Source: Sinomonas atrocyanea (GTDB taxonomy: Bacteria; Actinomycetota; Actinomycetes; Actinomycetales; Micrococcaceae). Taken from it: a DNA stretch of 64,000 nt. The position numbers and the translations under genes were made by a program. A model generated the notes under the pieces. That model was not told the DNA's origin and made no database searches. It saw only the letters and a list, made by a program, of their open reading frames with translations. The DNA lies in contig NZ_JAUSTE010000011.1 of assembly GCF_030812675.1 (NCBI RefSeq), positions 100,842 to 164,841 of the forward strand. Direction: 5' to 3'. Positions within the stretch are counted from its first letter, which is position 1. The number at the start of each line of letters is the position of its first letter. Below are positions 25,081-31,645 of the stretch, piece by piece.

Positions 25081-25094
25081 TTTGGGATCCCAAA
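25081..25094. promoter_or_regulatory. Palindromic operator 2 (TTTGGGATCCCAAA)
   Basis: A perfect 14-bp palindrome located 4-17 bp downstream of the -10 box, over the likely transcription start. It has the same core as operator 1, with centres 50 bp apart. The likely ligand is the FCD-type GntR repressor encoded at 26682 in the same operon. A half-like TATCCCAT follows at about 25099. Confidence 0.75.
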
Positions 25095-25194
25095 CCGGTA
25101 TCCCATCGAGTTCTCGACCGTTGCGCAGCCCGTTCGGGCACGGCCGGCGCCTTCCCGCCTGCCACCTTCTCCCCAATGCCGTGAAGGAGGACGC

Positions 25195-26565
25195 ATGTCC
25201 CTTCGAGAAGAACACCCAGACCACCCCGGCCTGGCCGACGCCCCGGCGATCGTCGCCGAGGCCCCGGCTCGGGCCACCGCCCAGGCACCGGCCAGGCCCA
25301 CCGGCGTCCGCTGGAGGCTGTTCCTCCTGCTGCTGGTCCTCGTGACCGTGAACTACGTGGACCGCGGCTCCATCTCCGTGGCGCTGCCCATCATCCAGAA
25401 GGAGTTCGCCCTCTCCCCCGAGCTCGTCGGGCTCCTGCTCTCCGCCTTCTTCTGGACCTACGCGCTCATGCAGGTCCCGGTCGGCTGGCTCATCGACCGG
25501 TTCGGCCCCCGCAAGGTCGTCACGGCCTCGTGCGTGGGCTGGGGCGCGGCCACCGCCGCGTCCGGCATGGCCGGCGGATTCCTGAGCATGTTCATCGCCC
25601 GCGCCGCCATCGGCGTCACCGAGGCCGGGGTCATGCCCGCGGGCGGCAAGCTGAACGCCCTGTGGATGCACTCGAAGGAGCGCGGACGGGGCGCCACGAT
25701 CCTCGATGCGGGCGCACCGCTCGGCGCCGGCGTCGGCGGCATCCTCATCACCTGGCTCATCGCCGCCACCGGCGGCTGGCGGATGTCCTTCGTCATCGCC
25801 GGCATCGCCACCGTAGTCCTCGGCGCCCTCATCTGGTGGTACGTGCGGGACAACCCCCGCGACCACCGGGCGGTCAACGCCGCGGAGGCGGAGTACCTCG
25901 AGGCCTCGCACGCCGCCGAGGACGCCGAAGCCGCGGCCGCGGGCAGCACGTCCAAGCGCGGCCTGCTGCCGTACCTGAGGTTCCGCTCCTTCTGGGCCAT
26001 GTGCTTCGGCTGGCTCGGCTTCAACGGCGTGTTCTACGGTCTGCTGACGTGGGGGCCGCTGTACCTGGCCCAGGCCAAGCACTTCAACCTGAGTTCGATC
26101 GGCTGGTCCACGTTCGTGATCTTCGGTGCAGGGTTCGTCGGGGAGATCCTCGGCGGTGCCCTCGCGGACAGGCTCCGCGCTCGGGGCCACGGCGCCAACC
26201 TCGTCATGCGCTCGCTCCTCGGTGTCTCGAGCCTGATCGTGGCCGGCGGCCTCGTCGGGGTGACGGTCGTCGGAGACCCCATCACCGCCGTCGCCCTCCT
26301 GTCCGTGGTCCTGTTCTTCCTGCGCTGGGTGGGCCTCTTCTGGGCGGTCCCGGCAACGCTCGGCGGCCGCACCAACGCCGGCGTCCTCGGAGGGGCGATG
26401 AACCTCAGCGGCAACATCGCCGGCTTCGTCACCCCGATCGCCGTCGGCCTCATCGTCGGCGCCACCGGCGGCTACACCTGGGCGCTGCTGTACTTCGTCG
26501 GGTCGGCGATCATCATGGGCATCTCGGTGCTCACGCTGGACTACAGCCGCAGGCTCCCGGTCTGA
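25195..26565 (+). CDS. MFS transporter of the anion:cation symporter type
   Basis: A 456-residue permease: VTVNYVDRGSISVALPIIQKEF in helix 1, QVPVGWLIDRFGPRKV in the first loop, GVTEAGVMPAGGKL, and about 12 membrane segments. Members of the ACS group carry organic anions such as tartrate, phthalate or hexuronates. ATG 25195 has AAGGAGG 4 bp upstream; in-frame upstream codons cross the operators and are not used. It leads the cluster GntR, racemase-fold protein, cyclic amidohydrolase and AMDase-fold protein, so it probably imports their substrate. Confidence 0.9.
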   Translation: MSLREEHPDHPGLADAPAIVAEAPARATAQAPARPTGVRWRLFLLLLVLVTVNYVDRGSISVALPIIQKEFALSPELVGLLLSAFFWTYALMQVPVGWLIDRFGPRKVVTASCVGWGAATAASGMAGGFLSMFIARAAIGVTEAGVMPAGGKLNALWMHSKERGRGATILDAGAPLGAGVGGILITWLIAATGGWRMSFVIAGIATVVLGALIWWYVRDNPRDHRAVNAAEAEYLEASHAAEDAEAAAAGSTSKRGLLPYLRFRSFWAMCFGWLGFNGVFYGLLTWGPLYLAQAKHFNLSSIGWSTFVIFGAGFVGEILGGALADRLRARGHGANLVMRSLLGVSSLIVAGGLVGVTVVGDPITAVALLSVVLFFLRWVGLFWAVPATLGGRTNAGVLGGAMNLSGNIAGFVTPIAVGLIVGATGGYTWALLYFVGSAIIMGISVLTLDYSRRLPV

Positions 26566-26574
26566 GACACAGCA

Positions 26575-26601
26575 GGGCGGGCGGCCCCGCGCCGCCCGCC
26601 C
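26575..26601 (+). terminator. Stem-loop after the transporter gene
   Basis: GGGCGGGCGGC (26575-26585) pairs perfectly with GCCGCCCGCCC (26591-26601) around 5 bases, 10 bp after the transporter stop. It lacks a T-tract. It may lower expression of the downstream GntR and catabolic genes relative to the transporter. Confidence 0.6.
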
Positions 26602-26681
26602 GGGCCCCATCCCACCGTGGTCGAATGGACCACATCAGGCGCGCCGGCCCACCGGCCCCGACCATCCGTCAGGAGCGTTCA

Positions 26682-27329
26682 ATGGCACAGCCAGTCGAGG
26701 AGTCCCTCCGGGACCGGCCCCTCCGCGAGGTCATCCGTGACACCCTCCGGACCCGCATCTTCGAGGGCTACTATGCGCCGGGGACGCGGCTGATCGAGCG
26801 CGACCTCGCCGCCGAGTTCAAGGTCTCCCGGCTTCCGGTCCGCGAGGCCCTGAGGATGCTCGGTCAGGAGGGGCTGCTCGCGGAACGGGCCACCCGCGGC
26901 TCGGTCGTCGCCGGTCTGAGCGAGAAGGAGGTCGAGGACCTCTTCGACGTCCGAGCCTCCCTCGAGGTCCTCGCCTGCCGGCTTGCGTCCCAGCGGGCCA
27001 CGACCGAGGACCTCGACCGGCTGGGTGGCCTCCTGACGGCCGCCGCCGACGCCCTCGCTCGCGGGAGCATCAACGAGGCACACCGCTTCAACAACGACTT
27101 CCACGACGAGGTCACGAGGATCGCGGACAACACCTTCCTCCGCACCGCGCTCGAGCCGCTGCAGGGCCGCATGCACTGGCTCTTCCGCCATGTCACGGAC
27201 CTGCCCGAGCTGATCGAGGAGCACCGGGACCTCCTCGCGGCCATCGCGAGCGGCGACCCCGAGCGGGCGGCGGCGCAGTCGAGCAGGCACATCGGCAAGT
27301 ACAGGGAGCAGTACCCGGACACGGTCTGA
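26682..27329 (+). CDS. GntR-family regulator with FCD domain
   Basis: A 215-residue FadR-subfamily repressor. The winged helix is RDRPLREVIRDTLRTRIFEGYYAPGTRLIERDLAAEFKVSRLPVREALRMLGQEGLL. The FCD domain has DLFDVRASLEVLACRLA, NNDFHDEVTRIADN and IEEHRDLLAAIASGDPERAAAQSSRHIGKY, including the metal-binding His and Asp positions. ATG 26682 follows AGGAG by 6 bp. It sits inside the operon it probably controls, through the two palindromes at 25032-25094. The ligand is likely an intermediate of the pathway. Confidence 0.9.
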   Translation: MAQPVEESLRDRPLREVIRDTLRTRIFEGYYAPGTRLIERDLAAEFKVSRLPVREALRMLGQEGLLAERATRGSVVAGLSEKEVEDLFDVRASLEVLACRLASQRATTEDLDRLGGLLTAAADALARGSINEAHRFNNDFHDEVTRIADNTFLRTALEPLQGRMHWLFRHVTDLPELIEEHRDLLAAIASGDPERAAAQSSRHIGKYREQYPDTV

Positions 27330-27365
27330 CCGCCCGGCGCCCCAGCTTCAACCCAAGGAACCGCC

Positions 27366-28154
27366 ATGAGACTTCTGGTCATCAACCCCAACATCAGCGA
27401 GGACGTCACGTCCCTGATCCGCGCCGAGGCCGAACGGTCTGCCGCCCCCGGCACCGAGCTCCTCGTGCGCACCGCCGGCCACGGCGTCGAGTACATCGAG
27501 ACCCGCTTCGAGTCCCTCGTCGCCGCGGGGGCGGTGGCCGAGCTCATCGCCGAGCACGCCGGCGAGGTCGACGGCGTCGTGGTCGCCGCGTTCGGCGACC
27601 CCGGCATGCCGGCGCTCAAGGAGCTCGTCAGCGTCCCCGTCGTCGGCATCACGGAGGCCGCGCTGTGCGCCGCCGCCCTGACCGGCCGGCGCTTCTCGAT
27701 CATCGCGATCTCGGACCGCATCACCGCCTGGTACCGGGAGTGCGTCGAGGGCTTCGGGCTGGCCTCACGGCTCGCCTCGATCCGCTCGATCAAGGCCGCG
27801 CTGCGGGGCATCGGGAGCGTGCAGGAGGACTTCCGCCCGACCCTCGTGGAGCTCGCGCGGCTCGCCGTCGCGGAGGACGGCGCCGACGTCGTGATCCTCG
27901 CGGGGGCGCCGCTGGCGGGCCTTGCCCGGGACGTCGCGGAGGAGCTCCCGGTGCCGGTGATCGACGGGATCGGCGCCGGGATCCGGCTGACGGAGGCCCT
28001 CGTGGGCCTGTCCGCCGGGGCGCACCGGGCCGGCTCGTTCGCCGCGCCGCCGCCCAAGCGCCGCGCGGGGCTCTCCCCCGCGCTCGACGCCGCGCTCGAC
28101 GCCGGCCAGCTGGCCTCCCCGGGCGCCGGCGCCGCAACGGCGGTGCGGGCATGA
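27366..28154 (+). CDS. Asp/Glu/hydantoin racemase superfamily protein without the catalytic cysteines
   Basis: A 262-residue protein beginning MRLLVINPNISEDVTSLI, the signature of hydantoin/allantoin racemases. Those enzymes use two cysteines, in contexts like ACFGDPG and LGCAGM. Here the same positions are alanine A75 (VVAAFGDPG) and glycine G180 (ILAGAPLAG), so two-base racemisation cannot occur by the usual mechanism. The protein may be a decarboxylase, lyase or hydrolase on the same fold, or a non-catalytic partner. Its ATGA overlap with the next gene couples it to the cyclic amidohydrolase. It has an extra C-terminal tail (about 230-262) of low complexity. Confidence 0.8.
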   Translation: MRLLVINPNISEDVTSLIRAEAERSAAPGTELLVRTAGHGVEYIETRFESLVAAGAVAELIAEHAGEVDGVVVAAFGDPGMPALKELVSVPVVGITEAALCAAALTGRRFSIIAISDRITAWYRECVEGFGLASRLASIRSIKAALRGIGSVQEDFRPTLVELARLAVAEDGADVVILAGAPLAGLARDVAEELPVPVIDGIGAGIRLTEALVGLSAGAHRAGSFAAPPPKRRAGLSPALDAALDAGQLASPGAGAATAVRA

Positions 28155-29686
28155 GCGCCGCCCAGCGGAACGGGGTGGCCAGCCTCGTCATCGCCCACGG
28201 CCTCGTGGTCAACGCGGCCGGCCGCCGCCTGGCCCACGTGGTGGTCGACGCCGGCCGCGTCACCGCCGTCGTCGACGCCGCCGAGCCGGTGCCCGCCGCC
28301 GAGCGCGTGATCGACGCGTCCGGACGCGTGGTCATCCCCGGCGGGATCGACGGGCACTGCCACGTCGCCCAGGTCACCGGACGGTGGCGGACCCTCGACG
28401 ACTACGCCGTCACCTCGGCGGCCGCCCTCTGGGGCGGGACCACGACCATCATGGACTTCGGCATCCCCCGGGATGCGCAGGAGACCCCGCTCGAGGCCGC
28501 CGCCAACAAGCTCGCCCTCGCCGCCGGGGCGCGCTGCGACGTGGCCCTGCACGGGGCCGTCATCGACTGGGACGAGACCGTCCCGGCCCAGCTCGAGGAG
28601 CTCGCGCGGCTCGGCGTCCGGTCCGTCAAGATGTACATGACGAACCGGGGCTCGACCATGGCGGACAACGACACGGTCCTGAAGGTCATGCGCGAGATGG
28701 TGCGCCTCGACGGGCTCACCTACATCCACGCCGAGCACGACGCGATGATCGCGGACTGCACCCAGGAGCACGCCGACGCCGGCCGGATCGGCATCGGGCA
28801 CCTGCACGAGACGCGGCCGGAGCTCGCCGAGGAGGCCTCCGTCCGGGAGGTGCTCGCGATGGCCGAGTACGCCGGCGCGCCCGTGTACTTCGTCCACCAG
28901 TCCACCCCGGGCGCCGTCGACCTGGTCGCCGAGGCCCGTGCCCGCGGCGTCGAGGCACACTCGGAGACCTGCCCGCACTACCTCGTCCTCGACGACGGCG
29001 TGTACTCCTCGCGGTTCCCCGAGTGGTACGCGTGCTGCCCGCCGATGCGCTCGGCGGAGACCGTCGCGGCCCTGCGCGAGCGCTTCGCCGACGGCTCCAT
29101 CCATACCGTCTCGAGCGACCACTCGTGCTACGACCTCACGCAGAAGCGCGAGCGCACCGACGACATCCGGCAGATGCCGCACGGCCTCCCCGGCGTCGAG
29201 ACCCGCATGCCCGTGGCCTTCACCGCCCTCGCCGAGGGCTGGGAGTACGCGGATCCTGCAGGCGCCGGGGCCAGCGGGGACGCGCACGACGGCGGGGGCC
29301 TCCTCGAGCGGTTCGTCGACCTCTTCGCCGCCGCGCCCGCGCGGATCAACGCGCTCCCGGGCAAGGGGGCGATCGCGCCCGGATTCGATGCGGACCTCGT
29401 GGTCTTCGACCCGTCCGAGGCCCGCACCGTGGACGGCGGCGGGCTGCACATGGGCACCGACTTCTCCCCGTTCCACGGCCGGAGGCTGCGTGGCTGGCCG
29501 CAGCACGTCGTCGCCGGCGGCCGCGTGGTGCTCGACGAGGAGGGGTTCCACGACCCCGGGCCTGTGGGCCGCGTCGTGGCCCGCCTCGGGTACCGCGAGT
29601 CGCTCGCCCGCGCGCGGGCCCTCCCCGCCGCTGCCGTCCCCGTCCCCGCCACCCCTGTGGGTGCCGCCGTCCCGGAAGGAGCCTGA
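28151..29686 (+). CDS. Cyclic amidohydrolase (dihydropyrimidinase/hydantoinase/allantoinase type)
   Basis: A 511-residue amidohydrolase. Metal ligands are visible: H69 and H71 (GIDGHCH, with Cys between), the carboxylated lysine K160 (VRSVKMYMT), H193 (YIHAEHD), H249 (YFVHQS) and D323 (VSSDHS). A dihydropyrimidinase-like SETCPHYLVL stretch follows H249. It opens cyclic diamides such as dihydropyrimidines, hydantoins or allantoin. The N- and C-terminal strands form the usual sandwich (GKGAIAPGFDADLVVFDP). It is coupled to the racemase-fold gene before it and is followed 3 bp later by an AMDase-fold gene. No carbamoylase gene is in the cluster. Confidence 0.9.
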   Translation: MSAAQRNGVASLVIAHGLVVNAAGRRLAHVVVDAGRVTAVVDAAEPVPAAERVIDASGRVVIPGGIDGHCHVAQVTGRWRTLDDYAVTSAAALWGGTTTIMDFGIPRDAQETPLEAAANKLALAAGARCDVALHGAVIDWDETVPAQLEELARLGVRSVKMYMTNRGSTMADNDTVLKVMREMVRLDGLTYIHAEHDAMIADCTQEHADAGRIGIGHLHETRPELAEEASVREVLAMAEYAGAPVYFVHQSTPGAVDLVAEARARGVEAHSETCPHYLVLDDGVYSSRFPEWYACCPPMRSAETVAALRERFADGSIHTVSSDHSCYDLTQKRERTDDIRQMPHGLPGVETRMPVAFTALAEGWEYADPAGAGASGDAHDGGGLLERFVDLFAAAPARINALPGKGAIAPGFDADLVVFDPSEARTVDGGGLHMGTDFSPFHGRRLRGWPQHVVAGGRVVLDEEGFHDPGPVGRVVARLGYRESLARARALPAAAVPVPATPVGAAVPEGA

Positions 29687-29689
29687 GCC

Positions 29690-30415
29690 GTGGTCCACAC
29701 CGCGCGTCCCGCCCGGCTGGGCATGATCGTCCCCTCGTCCAACACGTGCCTCGAGCCGATGAGCTACCGGATCCTCGGCGGCCGCGAGGACGTCACCCTG
29801 CACTCGGCCCGGATCCCCGTGACTCGGATCGCCCTCGATGCGGGCTCGGACCGCCAGTTCGACGTCGAGGGCATGCGGGCTGCGGCCGAGCTGCTCGCCA
29901 CGGCGGATGTGGACGTCATCGCCTGGAACGGCACCTCTGGCTCGTGGCTCGGGCTCGGGCACGACCGGCAGATCGCCGCCGAGATCACCGCTGCCACCGG
30001 GATCCCCGCCACGACGTCCACGCTCGCGTACTTCGACGCGTTCGCCCAGTTCGGTGTCCGGACCATCGGCCTCCTCACGCCCTACACCGAGGACGTCAAC
30101 GAGCAGGTGATCGCCCGCTACGCGGCGGAGGGCGTCCGCACGGGCGGGCACCGCGCGCTGGGGCTCAGCGACAACGAGTCCTTTGCCCGGGTGGCCCCCG
30201 AGGAGCTCGTCCCGGGCTCGCTCGAGCTCGCCGCGGACCGTCCCGATGCGCTCGTGTACCTGTGCACGAACCTCTATGGCGCCCCCGTCGCAGCGGAGGT
30301 CGAGGAACGCACCGGCGTCCCGGTGCTCGACTCGGTGGCCGTGACCCTCTGGCGCTGCCTCCAGCTCGCCGGCGCCCCGCTCCTCGAGGCGCACTGGGGC
30401 AAGCTCCTCGCCTGA
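29690..30415 (+). CDS. Maleate isomerase / arylmalonate decarboxylase-like protein
   Basis: A 241-residue Asp/Glu-racemase-fold protein beginning RLGMIVPSSNTCLEP. Maleate isomerases carry two active cysteines. Here the first site is glycine G81 (IAWNGTSGS) and the second is cysteine C192 (YLCTNLYG). A Gly/Cys pair is the pattern of arylmalonate decarboxylase, so decarboxylation or one-cysteine chemistry is more likely than cis-trans isomerisation. GTG 29690 follows GGAAGGAG. It closes the GntR cluster and would act on the ring-opened product of the amidohydrolase (inference). Confidence 0.82.
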   Translation: MVHTARPARLGMIVPSSNTCLEPMSYRILGGREDVTLHSARIPVTRIALDAGSDRQFDVEGMRAAAELLATADVDVIAWNGTSGSWLGLGHDRQIAAEITAATGIPATTSTLAYFDAFAQFGVRTIGLLTPYTEDVNEQVIARYAAEGVRTGGHRALGLSDNESFARVAPEELVPGSLELAADRPDALVYLCTNLYGAPVAAEVEERTGVPVLDSVAVTLWRCLQLAGAPLLEAHWGKLLA

Positions 30416-30417
30416 GG

Positions 30418-30441
30418 CGACGGGCCCGTCGAGGCCCGTCG
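30418..30441 (+). terminator. Terminator hairpin of the GntR cluster
   Basis: CGACGGGCC (30418-30426) pairs perfectly with GGCCCGTCG (30433-30441) around 6 bases, 3 bp after the last stop codon. It separates this operon from oleA. A TACAGT -10-like box at 30577-30582 is the best candidate for the ole promoter. Confidence 0.65.
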
Positions 30442-30622
30442 GGGTGCTGCACCCGCCGCTGGCCACCCACCTCCGCTGCCTCCGGACCGGCCGCCCGGCT
30501 ACGGGTCCGGGGGCGCCCGGGCGTAAGCTGCGCTTCGTTGGGCCTGCGGTTTCGTCTGGGCCCGCGCTCATGCGGGTACAGTCACCGCATGAATGCAGCA
30601 CGGACCCGAACAGAGGCATGAC

Positions 30623-31645
30623 TTGGCAGGGAATGCGACCTTCCGCCACCGCAACACGGCGCTGCTTTCAGTGAGCAGCGTCGAGGCTCCGAGGATCGTG
30701 AGCTCCACGGACTTCGACCGGAGGCTGGCGTCGACCCTGCGCCGCCTGAAGTTCCCCCCTCGGCTGCTGGAGCGCGTGGCCGGCGTGACGCACCGGCGCT
30801 GGTGGGCGGCCGGGACGTCGTTCGACGACGCCGCCCTCGAAGCGGGTGCCAAGGCGCTGGCGGAGTCCGGCGTCGAAGCCTCCGACGTCGGGCTCCTGAT
30901 CAACACCTCGGTGACCCGGCGCAACCTCGAGCCCTCGGTCGCGGTGAAGATCCACCACGGGCTCGGCCTGCCGTCCTCGGCCATGAACTTCGACCTGGCC
31001 AACGCCTGCCTCGGATTCGTCAACGGGGTCATCCTCGCGGCCAACATGATCGACTCGGGCCAGATCAGATACGCGGTGATCGTCAACGGCGAGGATGCCC
31101 AGGCCACCCAGGAGGCCACCCTCGCGCGGCTGCAGCGGCCGGAGACCACCCGCGAGGACTTCGGCCGCGAGTTCGCCACGCTCACGCTCGGCTCCGGGGC
31201 GGCTGCCGCCGTCCTCGGCCCGGCCGACCAGCACCCCGGCGCGCACCGCCTCGTCGGCGGGGTGATGCGGGCCGGAACCGAGCACCACGAGCTGTGTGTG
31301 GGTGGCGTCGACGGCATGACCACGGACACGAAGGGCCTGCTCGACGGCGGCCTCCGGCTCGTGGTGGACGCATGGCACGAGGCCCAGCTGGAGTGGGACT
31401 GGGCGGCCATGGACCGCTACGTCACCCACCAGGTCAGCAACGCCTACACGCAGGCGATCATCAGGGCGATCGACCTGGACCCGGACAAGGTCCCGATCAC
31501 GTTCCCGCATTGGGGCAACGTGGGCCCCGCGTCGCTCCCCATGACGCTTGCCGCCGAGGCGCAGTCCCTGGCCGCCGGGGACCGGGTCCTCTGCATGGGC
31601 GTTGGCTCCGGGCTCAACACCGCCATGATGGAGATCGTCTGGTGA
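30623..31645 (+). CDS. oleA: OleA, thiolase-superfamily enzyme of long-chain olefin synthesis
   Basis: A 340-residue KASIII/thiolase-like protein that condenses two fatty acyl-CoAs head-to-head to a 2-alkyl-3-ketoacid. The catalytic triad is C129 (ANACLGFVNG), H269 (VTHQVSNAY) and N299 (HWGNVGPAS), with a glutamate-rich region WHEAQLEWDW before the histidine. I place the start at TTG 30623, preceded by AGAGG at 30612-30616, which yields MAGNATFRHRNTALL as in actinobacterial OleA. The ATG at 30593 adds ten residues, lacks a ribosome binding site and would lie at the transcription start. Its stop overlaps the oleBC GTG by 4 bp. Confidence 0.9.
   Translation: MAGNATFRHRNTALLSVSSVEAPRIVSSTDFDRRLASTLRRLKFPPRLLERVAGVTHRRWWAAGTSFDDAALEAGAKALAESGVEASDVGLLINTSVTRRNLEPSVAVKIHHGLGLPSSAMNFDLANACLGFVNGVILAANMIDSGQIRYAVIVNGEDAQATQEATLARLQRPETTREDFGREFATLTLGSGAAAAVLGPADQHPGAHRLVGGVMRAGTEHHELCVGGVDGMTTDTKGLLDGGLRLVVDAWHEAQLEWDWAAMDRYVTHQVSNAYTQAIIRAIDLDPDKVPITFPHWGNVGPASLPMTLAAEAQSLAAGDRVLCMGVGSGLNTAMMEIVW

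Noticed and set aside
26864..30649. A 1261-codon open frame on the minus strand
   Set aside because: It lies opposite five well-supported plus-strand genes with intact catalytic motifs; its own translation is low-complexity Arg/Gly/Ala/Val typical of antisense frames in GC-rich DNA.
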